Below, piece by piece: positions 33,962-41,877 of a stretch of 44,709 nucleotides of DNA (position 1 is its first letter; each line of letters starts with the position of its first letter). Source of the DNA: a virus; IMG/VR virus record IMGVR_UViG_3300030102_003926, positions 1-44,709 of that record. The stretch is one strand, 5' to 3'. The notes below the pieces were generated by a model. The model worked only from the letters and a program-made list of their open reading frames with translations. It ran no database searches and was not told the origin of the DNA. Both the position numbers and the translations under genes were made by a program.

Positions 33962-34704
33962 AAAAAACCGGAATCTATCGGTACTGCGAGCGTCTCTTTA
34001 TGCCCACATTTCCCGCACTTGAATACGAAGCGGGGGTCGATCCCGTAGGTGACCCCTGTCACAGCCGTGTAGATCTTCTTCACATCTGCAATCTCCATCA
34101 TGTCAATGGCCTTAGAGATGAAGACCGGGTCGGAGTTACCAGCCAGTGATTTCACGAATCTGTAAAGATTCTTGTAAATGGTTTCGGTGTCAGATAGGAA
34201 TCTTTCCTGCTTATTTCGAGGAAGCTTAATCACAACTTCTGCCCCAAGCTTAGGAAGTTTGATAGTTCTCGGGTCCTCAAAGTCATCGGGAACTTGGGAC
34301 ATATTAAGCTGCTTGGAAAGCTGAATCTTCGAGGTGGACTCATGATTGCAATTCCTACAAACAATCCCAAACTCATAGTCGTCCCCATAGGAAACTTCAC
34401 GGAGCTTCATTAACAGGTAATTCTTATCCATCAACAAGAGGTCATCAATGTCGATACCCTCAACGGTCTTAGCAAGAAGGTCAGAAACAATGTCTTTCTG
34501 TATATCCTTGCCATTAAGGATTAACTGCTCATCCAGAAACTTAAGGGGAGAGACCTTAACACCTTCAAAGTTTTCGTAGAATCTACCTTTTGAGGGTAGA
34601 TCTGTCACCACCATGCTGGTGTCTTTAACTTTACCAAAAAGCTCCTCTAGAGCCTTGTCTCTCTGATTATTGATATCAGGAGTAATTTTTCTAACTTCAG
34701 TCAT
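33949..34704 (-). CDS. 26: Baseplate hub assembly protein / tape-measure chaperone, T4 gp26-like
   Basis: The 251-residue zero-frame product matches the T4 baseplate gp26 family: DLPSKGRFYE (35-44), REVSYGDDYEFGIVCRNC (102-119) and the final VPIDSGFF. Two Cys pairs (Cys116/119 and Cys230/233, the second in CGKCGHKE) probably bind one zinc. The family acts in hub assembly with the tape measure and is not thought to be a major component of the finished virion. The last codons contain eight consecutive Ts with a heptamer T-TTT-TTT in frame, allowing a longer -1 product. The gene starts 36 bases from the divergent helicase. A TATAAT on its strand lies 26 bases before the ATG. Confidence 0.88.
   Translation of the reverse strand: MTEVRKITPDINNQRDKALEELFGKVKDTSMVVTDLPSKGRFYENFEGVKVSPLKFLDEQLILNGKDIQKDIVSDLLAKTVEGIDIDDLLLMDKNYLLMKLREVSYGDDYEFGIVCRNCNHESTSKIQLSKQLNMSQVPDDFEDPRTIKLPKLGAEVVIKLPRNKQERFLSDTETIYKNLYRFVKSLAGNSDPVFISKAIDMMEIADVKKIYTAVTGVTYGIDPRFVFKCGKCGHKETLAVPIDSGFFSVS
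33961..33967 (-). promoter_or_regulatory. Slippery heptamer U UUU UUU for programmed -1 frameshifting
   Basis: On the minus strand the zero frame reads GGT TTT TTT TCA GTG AGC TAA. A one-base backward slip on T-TTT-TTT changes to TTC AGT GAG and opens the 59-codon extension. The zero-frame stop follows nine bases after the heptamer (33951-33949). A small inverted repeat, CAGAG/CTCTG (33944-33948 with 33931-33935), lies about a dozen bases downstream and might help pausing. P2 uses the same type of T-TTT-TTT site in its E gene. Confidence 0.75.
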
Positions 34705-34730
34705 AAATATCTACCGTGTTCTAATAAACT

Positions 34731-34736
34731 ATTATA
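34731..34736 (-). promoter_or_regulatory. Overlapping divergent -10-like boxes
   Basis: The near-palindrome CTATTATAG gives TATAAT on the minus strand (34736-34731, 26 bases before the gp26-like ATG) and TATTAT/TATAGT on the plus strand directly before the helicase ATG at 34741. No good -35 hexamer is seen for the minus-strand box. The site may be a compact bidirectional promoter in the only 36-base gap between the two genes. Confidence 0.4.
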
Positions 34737-34740
34737 GTAT

Positions 34741-36126
34741 ATGAAGATAACCGTAGGTAACTTAACGAGTCGCCTAGAAACTGATAATCCTGAGATTCTA
34801 AGAGCCTTGAGGGATAAATACTCCTTCTCGGTCCCTGGATATCAGTATTCGCCTGCTTACAGGAGCAAGCGATGGGATGGTAAGAAGAAGTATTTTGGTG
34901 CCAACGGTAAGTTCAGAACTGGCCTACTTTCTCGTATTCTTAAAGATCTAGAAAAGATAGGAGCGAAAGACATTGAGTGGGAAAACAAGCCTGAGCAAGA
35001 AGAACCATTTATCCCCTCAGTAGGTAGCTTTCAGTATCGTGAATATCAAGAGCGAGCTATCTATCAATGCCTTAAAAGAAAAAGAGCTATCATCGACAGT
35101 CCTACAGGGTCTGGAAAGACATTAATAATGGCGGGTTGTATAGCAGCATTACAGCATGGCAATGACCCTACCGTCGTCGTTCTTTTTAGGGAAAAAGGAA
35201 TCCTTAACCAAACCTATGAATTCTTTAAAAGGTGTGGAATCCGCGATTTAGGTTACAACTCTGGGGAGGGATACATTGATGGAAAAGTGATGCTCTCAAC
35301 AGTTCAAAGTATCGAAAAGATAATTGATACTCACTTGCACCAAACACAAATGCTGATGGTGGACGAGGCTCACCAGTTCTGCAAGGGAGAGACCACCATA
35401 GCAGCCGTTGAGAGCTTCCCTAACGCCTCCTACAGGCTTGCATTCACTGCCACCCCTCCTAGGGAGACCTCGAAGGATATCAACGCTAGAATGGTTCTGG
35501 AGGGCTCATTTGGGGCTGTTTACACAACCAGAACAGCGGAGGATCTAATTAAAGATGGGTCCTTAGCCAAGCCGGTTATTCAAGTTATCGATAACACGCC
35601 AACTTCTTCAGTTGACACTGACCTGTCTTACCTTGAGATATATGAAGACTACATCGTAAACTGCAACAAGCGCAACGACACCATAAAGACAATCGTCTCG
35701 AAGGTGTATCAATCTAACCCAAATGCAAAAATACTTATCCTGGTTAAAAACCTAAAGCATATTGAGAACTTGCAATCTAGGATAGAAAACTGCTATACCA
35801 TTGAAGGGAAGGACGATATCGAGAGCAGGTATGACATCATCAAAGAATTTGTAAATGATAATAAACCTGCCACAATTATCGGAACTAATGTCATGCAGAC
35901 TGGTATCAGTATTGACGAGATTACTCACATGGTAAATGCTCGTGGTTTATCCGGTGAGGTCCCAACTTTACAAGGATTAGGTCGAGGTATACGTAAGGCA
36001 GATGGTAAGGATACTATGTATTTTTACGACTTCTATGACAGGGTGCCCTATCTTGAGGAGCACTCTAAGCAACGTGTTAAACACTACAAACGATTAAAGT
36101 TCGAGGTTCACAATGTCCGATTCTGA
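34741..36126 (+). CDS. uvsW: ATP-dependent helicase, UvsW-like
   Basis: The 461-residue protein is an SF2 helicase with Walker A PTGSGKT (121-127), DEAH (208-211), TATP (236-239) and motif VI LQGLGRGIRK near residue 420. The N-terminus carries the UvsW-specific DNA-binding region with GYQYSPAYRSKRWDGKKKYF (33-52). T4 UvsW unwinds R-loops and branched DNA and helps switch from origin- to recombination-dependent replication; length is close to T4 UvsW (about 500). There is no Shine-Dalgarno; TATTATAGTAT precedes the ATG. It likely works with the nuclease and primase nearby. A small helical protein overlaps its 3' end. Confidence 0.92.
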   Translation: MKITVGNLTSRLETDNPEILRALRDKYSFSVPGYQYSPAYRSKRWDGKKKYFGANGKFRTGLLSRILKDLEKIGAKDIEWENKPEQEEPFIPSVGSFQYREYQERAIYQCLKRKRAIIDSPTGSGKTLIMAGCIAALQHGNDPTVVVLFREKGILNQTYEFFKRCGIRDLGYNSGEGYIDGKVMLSTVQSIEKIIDTHLHQTQMLMVDEAHQFCKGETTIAAVESFPNASYRLAFTATPPRETSKDINARMVLEGSFGAVYTTRTAEDLIKDGSLAKPVIQVIDNTPTSSVDTDLSYLEIYEDYIVNCNKRNDTIKTIVSKVYQSNPNAKILILVKNLKHIENLQSRIENCYTIEGKDDIESRYDIIKEFVNDNKPATIIGTNVMQTGISIDEITHMVNARGLSGEVPTLQGLGRGIRKADGKDTMYFYDFYDRVPYLEEHSKQRVKHYKRLKFEVHNVRF

Positions 36127-36358
36127 TATTATTACAAAAGAAGCACAGGTTGATACTATCAACAAAATTACCAAGGATCAATTAAACTCCATTGATGCTT
36201 GTATTGATATTCTTAAATCACTTAAGGAAGAGAAGAAAATTACCGAAGCGACAACCAGAAATATAACAAGCGTAATGAGAGAGTTAGACTCTCTTCGTGA
36301 ACTTTTCTACACTCGCCTGTTCAACTCACTTAAACGTGGTGATATGCTTTTAGGTTAG
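36113..36358 (+). CDS. Small helical hypothetical protein
   Basis: The 81-residue product is mostly charged helix (DACIDILKSLKEEKKITEA, MRELDSLRELFYTRLF) and could form a helical hairpin or dimer. GAGG lies six bases before the ATG. The start overlaps the helicase end by 14 bases, so the two are co-translated. In T4 the small UvsW.1 protein follows UvsW, and this gene has an equivalent position, though I cannot show homology. Its TAG stop shares three bases with the TAA of the convergent fibre gene. Confidence 0.75.
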   Translation: MSDSDIITKEAQVDTINKITKDQLNSIDACIDILKSLKEEKKITEATTRNITSVMRELDSLRELFYTRLFNSLKRGDMLLG

Positions 36359-38406
36359 ATAGGGTCGGGCATCAGTGTAACTCTAAAATGATCCACGGTA
36401 ACTGTTTGCGCCGCATCAGACTGTTGAGCCTCAAGAGATAAGGTTAAATTAGTGCTCTCATCAGCAGCAGCACTATCATTTGTAATTTGTCCATCTCGGT
36501 GGATTCCTGCCCAACTACCTCGTCCAGCCGATGACCCTGTGCCTGTTGATTGTCTAAAGTTAGCGGTCACTAACTGCTTATCGGTAGCTGTTTTAGATAT
36601 CTGAATATGCATAGTATAAGTCGTAAAGTCTGAGAAGGTACCTTGAGATATTGAAGAATTAAGTATATTGGTTCCACCTATTTTAAAATTCCATCTAAGG
36701 TTTGAACCCTGTGCAAGTTGACGACCTCTAACTACGATATCAACATCACCCACTGCTAGGTGGTTAGCAGGAAGAGTATATGATACAAGCTCTGCAAGGC
36801 TGGTAGAGTTGGAAGATGCTATAGGTGCTCCAACTTGCCTATGGAGAACTTGAGCAGGTCCCCCATATAACTCCGTCGCCGCTGTTCCCGAAGCTGCATC
36901 GGTGGAGGAGAAGTATACAAGGAAATTACCGTTTACAATATTTTGATTAGGGCCGGTCACCCAAGTTCTCCCGAACCTGTCGCCTACAAACTCAGTAGCC
37001 GAAGCGTCTGTCCCTGAAAAGAATATGAAAGAGTTAGTGGTAGAGTCACCTTTACCAGTGCTTCCAGGAGGAGTTAAAACTGCATTACTAACTATGAAAT
37101 TATTAGTGCCTGCTGTCAATCCCTGCACAGTGATTCCACCAAACTGCATCTGTAGATCGACTGGACTGTAACTACCACCTCTAAATTGAAGAATCTGACC
37201 CGCTGTAGGATCCGTGTCAGCGGTATCAGAAAGATCCCTAACCCTAGCGTCACTACCTATAAGAGTCCTAGAGCCAGCAGTTGTTGTTATACCATCAGGC
37301 CCTGTTCCGTTATTGTAATAAATCTCATTTGTACCTGCCGTTGAACTGACTACAAGTGTGGATGAGAAACCTGCTGCTTCTGCCGTTGGCAGAAGCGTAG
37401 AAGAGAATCCGTTAGCTTCTGCTGTTGGTAGCAATGTAGCCGAGAAACCTGCTGCTTCTGCCGTTGGCAGAAGCGTAGAAGAGAATCCATTAGCCTCTGT
37501 TTTAGGCAACAATGTAGCAGAGAATCCTGCTGCTTCTGCCGTTGGCAGAAGCGTAGAAGAGAATCCATTAGCTTCTGTTTTAGGTAGAAGCGTAGCAGAG
37601 AATCCTGCTGCTTCTGCCGTTGGCAGAAGCGTAGAAGAGAATCCGTTAGCCTCTGTTTTAGGTAGAAGAGTAGCAGAGAATGCGGTGGCTTCTGCTGTTG
37701 GTAGGAGCGTAGAGGAGAAACCTGCGGCTTCTGTTTTAGGTAGAAGAGTCGCGGAAAATGCAGTAGCCTCTGCTGTGGGTAACAAGGTTGCTGAAAAGCC
37801 TGCTGCTTCATTTGTGGGAAGCAGCGTAGAGGAGAATCCATTAGCTTCTGTTTTTGTGAGATAAGGGGTAAGGTCTGAGTCAACTACAACATCAGTGCCA
37901 TTTACCTGAGGTGTCGTGTTAAATGAAGTCGGGCCAGTAACGTTGAGACCTACAGAAGTGACACTAAAGCCAGCTTGGGCCTCAGGGGCTTGAGTAAATA
38001 TAAGTTTTGGATTTACTGTAGTATTAGCTGTTCCCTGTGTCGGGACAAACTGTAAGGTAGATGGGCAGAACTGAGTACCATTCCAAGCATAGACCTGACC
38101 GTTAGCAGCAACCGCATCATTACAGACATTTCTTAGAGCACTTAAATCACAGCTAGCTAAATCACCACAGGTAAATGACCCACCACCACCACCCCCAGCG
38201 GTAATAGTAGACGGGGCATAAATAAAAGAACCATCACCAACAGCAGACCAAGCTAATACTTGATATTGAGAAGGGGCGTGATTGGAAGCAACATCGGCAA
38301 GGTCAAAAGAACTGACTTGTAGTGCAGAAGCCTGCACTTCTGCAAGCTTATCTGCGTCCCCGTCTGAGTTGTAACCCAGCGTTAAAGCGTATTTTTTATC
38401 AGACAC
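36355..38406 (-). CDS. Tail fibre-like protein with 13-residue tandem repeats
   Basis: The 683-residue product starts at a GTG (38406-38404) with AAGGAGA upstream, so the alternative start is well supported. The N-terminal part (about 30-75) has a common marine phage fibre pattern (SNHAPSQYQVLAWSAVGDG). Residues of about 186-354 are 13 tandem copies of a 13-residue unit such as TEANGFSSTLLPT / AEAAGFSATLLPK in alternation. They probably form a trimeric rod. The C-terminal 150 residues look like a beta-sandwich head (LRWNFKIGGTNIL) ending in VTLMPDPI. It is located away from the main tail operon, between the helicase pair and the head genes. Receptor binding is a reasonable guess. Confidence 0.85.
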   Translation of the reverse strand: MSDKKYALTLGYNSDGDADKLAEVQASALQVSSFDLADVASNHAPSQYQVLAWSAVGDGSFIYAPSTITAGGGGGGSFTCGDLASCDLSALRNVCNDAVAANGQVYAWNGTQFCPSTLQFVPTQGTANTTVNPKLIFTQAPEAQAGFSVTSVGLNVTGPTSFNTTPQVNGTDVVVDSDLTPYLTKTEANGFSSTLLPTNEAAGFSATLLPTAEATAFSATLLPKTEAAGFSSTLLPTAEATAFSATLLPKTEANGFSSTLLPTAEAAGFSATLLPKTEANGFSSTLLPTAEAAGFSATLLPKTEANGFSSTLLPTAEAAGFSATLLPTAEANGFSSTLLPTAEAAGFSSTLVVSSTAGTNEIYYNNGTGPDGITTTAGSRTLIGSDARVRDLSDTADTDPTAGQILQFRGGSYSPVDLQMQFGGITVQGLTAGTNNFIVSNAVLTPPGSTGKGDSTTNSFIFFSGTDASATEFVGDRFGRTWVTGPNQNIVNGNFLVYFSSTDAASGTAATELYGGPAQVLHRQVGAPIASSNSTSLAELVSYTLPANHLAVGDVDIVVRGRQLAQGSNLRWNFKIGGTNILNSSISQGTFSDFTTYTMHIQISKTATDKQLVTANFRQSTGTGSSAGRGSWAGIHRDGQITNDSAAADESTNLTLSLEAQQSDAAQTVTVDHFRVTLMPDPI
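37345..37851 (-). repeat. 13 tandem 39-bp repeats in the fibre gene
   Basis: Thirteen 39-base units (507 bases) encode the 13-residue repeats of the fibre. Units mostly alternate between a GFSSTLLPT and an AFSATLLPK/GFSATLLPK form, so the longer period is 78 bases. Because the unit is a multiple of three, other frames also stay open across the region, including one on the opposite strand. Central units are nearly identical and the ends are more divergent, as expected if copies are gained and lost in the middle. Confidence 0.9.
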
Positions 38407-38418
38407 TAACTATCTCCT

Positions 38419-40086
38419 TTAGCTTTTAAATTGCTCAGGATCTTTGTCATCGTCCTCTTCGTCGTCGTCCTTCAGAATACCAGATAACAGATCTTCGAGT
38501 TGATTCAGAGCATCCATAACTTCTTCTTGAGTTTTCGATTCTTCGTCAGGCTCAACATCACCCTCAGGAGTCTCGTCCTCTTCCTCTTCTTCTGCCTCTT
38601 CTTCTGCGCCTTCCATACCTTCAGCGGCGGCGGCTTCTTCGTCTTGGACTTCAGCAGCAGCTTCTTCAGCATCCATCTTAGGCTCGGCTTCGGAGCCGCT
38701 ATCCATGGGGTCTTCAGAGCCTAAATCTGCCTCTTCTTCACCACCTTCACCTTCCATATCCATCTCACCGTCTGCTAAGTCTTGAAGCTTAGGAGAGAGC
38801 ATCTTGAGGACATCGCCAATCTTACCGAGATCTTCAGCGACCTTGGAGAAATCCATGTAGTTCATTAAGCTGTTTTCGTTCAAGCTCTCCGTGTAATCAG
38901 CGGCAGCGAACATTTCGCTTAAGAACGTAGCGAGGTCAATAGTCTCTGCACCATCCTTAGCGGGGAGAATGCTTGCAAGCTCTAATAAAGTTTTCTCAAG
39001 GACCGAACCTTCAGGAGTCTTCTTGGCCAGAGCGATGAGCAACTCCGCCTCAGTTAAAGCCAAGCTTCTGAAGGTGGGGATATCAGTAAGCTTCTTGATG
39101 TCGATGCCATACTTCTCATTCAACGTATCAATCACAAAGCCCTTGACAGGCTTCTTCATGCGATAAACATCACTGGCGAACATGTTAAGATCCTTGCTCT
39201 TAACAGTTGTCTCGTTCATGGACAGAGCATTACGAAGGATTTCAGAGATCTGCTTCTTTGTCGCTAAAGCAAAGTAGGGAACCTCAGTAATTGTTTGAGC
39301 AACTTGATGGCGGATAGCCTCTTCATCACTCTCAAAGACCATCGAGGCAAGCTCATGCACTTGCTCGTTGTCTATCCAAATCTTTTCAAAGCCTTGCTTG
39401 GCTTCCATGATTTCTTTCTGAACCAATTCCTTTCTGCAAAGGTACTCGTAGAGATCGACTTTCCCCTTGGGGCAAACCTCAAAAACCTTGCTTTCTTGTA
39501 ACTGCTCAGTGCTCATTCTGGGAAGCTCGAAAGAAGTCGAAACTAATGCAGCAAGCTTCATACCATTTTGAATACCAGGAGTTTGAACCGTGTCTCTGTT
39601 CTCGATTAAGAACTCAACAAGCTGATCCTTCATCTCGAAAAGTCTACCAAACTCTTTGGATGTGACTACCGAGGTCTGCTCTCCAAATCTTTGAACCTTC
39701 TCTTCAAGACGGTTCTTGATTCTTTCATAAGACATCTTAGCTTCAAACAGCGACAAGATCTTATCAAACGAACCTTCAGCTTCCTGGTAGTCGTCCTCTA
39801 AGAGGCTGAACAGCACTTCAGAAACTTTCTTATCAACCGAGGACTCGTAAACTTTCTTATCCTCAAGGACACTAGCGTCCTCAACTTGGATGTTGGTAAG
39901 CTTTAAGACAGGCTTAAACGAATACTTTCCACTGATGACATTACCAGTTTCGGTTAAGTAAGTCACCACGCCATCCTCAACGCCAAACATTTCGACGTTT
40001 TCCCTTAAAGTTCTAGCTAAGTAATCCCCGATTTTAATGAGGTTACTGAACTCTTTTCCACGATTTTCAATAAGATTCGTTAACAT
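38419..40086 (-). CDS. Acidic head-associated protein following the portal
   Basis: The 555-residue product is not a family that I can name. The first 440 residues are mixed helix without enzyme motifs. The region of about 440-545 is an extreme Glu/Asp/Ala tract (for example EEEAEEEEEDETPEGD), followed by a short amphipathic helix and a second acidic patch. Such acidic tails are common in scaffold, portal-associated and internal head proteins. Position directly after the portal supports a head role. No Shine-Dalgarno is seen; TTTATATC directly precedes the ATG, as also before the terminase ATG. Confidence 0.7.
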   Translation of the reverse strand: MLTNLIENRGKEFSNLIKIGDYLARTLRENVEMFGVEDGVVTYLTETGNVISGKYSFKPVLKLTNIQVEDASVLEDKKVYESSVDKKVSEVLFSLLEDDYQEAEGSFDKILSLFEAKMSYERIKNRLEEKVQRFGEQTSVVTSKEFGRLFEMKDQLVEFLIENRDTVQTPGIQNGMKLAALVSTSFELPRMSTEQLQESKVFEVCPKGKVDLYEYLCRKELVQKEIMEAKQGFEKIWIDNEQVHELASMVFESDEEAIRHQVAQTITEVPYFALATKKQISEILRNALSMNETTVKSKDLNMFASDVYRMKKPVKGFVIDTLNEKYGIDIKKLTDIPTFRSLALTEAELLIALAKKTPEGSVLEKTLLELASILPAKDGAETIDLATFLSEMFAAADYTESLNENSLMNYMDFSKVAEDLGKIGDVLKMLSPKLQDLADGEMDMEGEGGEEEADLGSEDPMDSGSEAEPKMDAEEAAAEVQDEEAAAAEGMEGAEEEAEEEEEDETPEGDVEPDEESKTQEEVMDALNQLEDLLSGILKDDDEEDDDKDPEQFKS

Positions 40087-40107
40087 GATATAAAAGCTTC
40101 ATCAAAA

Positions 40108-41877
40108 TTATTTAGACTGTTCTTCTGCGTCTTGTTTGTTAAAATGGCTCTTGGTTTTAAAGTCTTCCAAAAGAACCAACAATTCATCATCACATCCAGC
40201 TTCTAAGGCTAGGGATTTCATAGAATCAAAGTCTAATTGCTCAGATTCTGCCATTGGAGGAGGAGCCCCTTCTTCCATACCCGGCTGAGGTGGAGCACCC
40301 CCAGGCATCCCAGCAGCGACCGCTCCAAAGACCGGGTTACTCTGATCTTCCTTCAAGCCAGTCTCGATGTCATCGATTTCCTCGTCTGAAAGCTGGTAGT
40401 AATCTTTATAGATTTTCTTCATTGGGAAGATGCCAAGACCCTTCACAGCTTGCACAACGCGAGTTTTCTGCTCATCCGTCTCAAGGTACCTCTTGATCGC
40501 CATGTCAGAAGGAGCCGGAAGGCGGACCTTCACACCGTCAATGAGAGTGCTAGGGTAGCCCCTAAGCATGAGGTGTCTCTTGGCCAAGGTCTCTAACCCA
40601 ATTTCAAGGGACTTTTGAATTCGGGTGATAACTCTAGCAAACTTAACATCCAACTGTGAAAGGTTGGCTTTTCTTTCGGGAGCATTGTCTTTCTCAACAA
40701 TGTAATCCTTCGGGATTTTCATCGCAGCGAGAAGCTTGTCTCTGAAGTACTTAACATCGTCAACTTCCCCTAAGTTCTCAGCGCCCTTGAGTGTTTCAAT
40801 CTTGGTGCCCGAAGTTTTACCATTTACTGCGATGTAGAAGTCCTCGTCAGCAGCAAGTGCATTGAAGTTTTCTTCGATGTTGCCCGTTTGCGAGTTGTAA
40901 CTCTTACGCTTCTTAAACTTATCCATCTGCTTCTTGATGTGCATCTCAGCTTTAGAAGCAGGCAACGAGCCAGTATCAATGTAGAAGATACGACGCTCAG
41001 GAGCGCGAACAAGACGGTAGATGAGCATCGCATCCTCCATCATCTTCAAACTCTTGTAGGTTACTCTGGCAGCAGCCGCAATAGATTTACCATAGGGGTA
41101 GTGGGTCGGGTCAGAAGTGTGTAATCTAAAGTGAACAATCTGACCTGGATCCAGAGAGATCATGTGAGTATCGTCAAGCTTAGGACCAATAGACCCATAG
41201 CTTGAGTAATCATTCTTCTTTGGAACTTCTTGAATAAATTGCTTAAGGTAACCAAACTCGTCTTCCACACGGAAGATGTATGTAGGGTTAAGGATCTTAA
41301 TTCTTTGCACGCCTCTCTTAGCGTTGTTTAAGTCAATGATGGTCTCAATAAACAAATCACCATATTTGACCACGTTTCTGGAGATGTCCCAAAGATATCT
41401 GTCTAAGTTAACTTGGTCAAACATTTTAGAAATGTCCTGTTTGACCATCTCGTTATCAGTTTCAATTCTCCAAGGAGACCCATCCACGTTCTCCTGAGTG
41501 CAGTCATCACTGTAAATATCAAAGGCTGAGGAAATCTCAGGATACCCATCCATATCCTCATATTCTTTGTATCGCCTCTTCCGATCGTGCTCTACTTGTG
41601 GTAAGATCGGGTAGAATGTTTTTTCGTGGTTAAACTCAGAAGCAATCTTAATTACTTCCTTCTGCTGTAGCGCATCTCCCTGCAAGGGCTTTGGAGCAGC
41701 TACCTTCCTCTTTGTGACGGGATCTACATATTGATCGTCTCGGAAGTCCTCAACCTCTCTGGCAAAGAATTTCTTAAAAAACCTGCCAATCAAGCCAAAG
41801 GGCTTGTTATATGGTTGCTGAGGATCCGAAAACTGGGAAAATCCCTCTGCCCCTTCTCTTATTTTCCGATCAGCCAT
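40108..41877 (-). CDS. 20: Portal vertex protein, T4 gp20-like
   Basis: The 589-residue product matches T4 gp20 (524 residues). Supporting segments are YPEISSAFDIYSDDCTQENV, then YLWDISRNVVKYGDLFIETI, then the crown/stem region with YGKSIAAAARVTYKSLKMME and RLVRAPERRIFYIDTG, and later DYIVEKDNAPERKANLSQLD. The portal forms the dodecameric ring through which DNA enters and leaves the head and on which the terminase docks. The C-terminal 80 residues add a Met/Pro/Gly-rich stretch and a charged helix. The start overlaps the terminase stop by 19 bases. Confidence is high. Confidence 0.95.
   Translation of the reverse strand: MADRKIREGAEGFSQFSDPQQPYNKPFGLIGRFFKKFFAREVEDFRDDQYVDPVTKRKVAAPKPLQGDALQQKEVIKIASEFNHEKTFYPILPQVEHDRKRRYKEYEDMDGYPEISSAFDIYSDDCTQENVDGSPWRIETDNEMVKQDISKMFDQVNLDRYLWDISRNVVKYGDLFIETIIDLNNAKRGVQRIKILNPTYIFRVEDEFGYLKQFIQEVPKKNDYSSYGSIGPKLDDTHMISLDPGQIVHFRLHTSDPTHYPYGKSIAAAARVTYKSLKMMEDAMLIYRLVRAPERRIFYIDTGSLPASKAEMHIKKQMDKFKKRKSYNSQTGNIEENFNALAADEDFYIAVNGKTSGTKIETLKGAENLGEVDDVKYFRDKLLAAMKIPKDYIVEKDNAPERKANLSQLDVKFARVITRIQKSLEIGLETLAKRHLMLRGYPSTLIDGVKVRLPAPSDMAIKRYLETDEQKTRVVQAVKGLGIFPMKKIYKDYYQLSDEEIDDIETGLKEDQSNPVFGAVAAGMPGGAPPQPGMEEGAPPPMAESEQLDFDSMKSLALEAGCDDELLVLLEDFKTKSHFNKQDAEEQSK

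Noticed and set aside
37358-37864. Long open frames on the plus strand and in another minus-strand frame over the fibre repeats
   Set aside because: They arise because the 39-base repeat is a multiple of three, so every frame that lacks a stop in one unit stays open in all.
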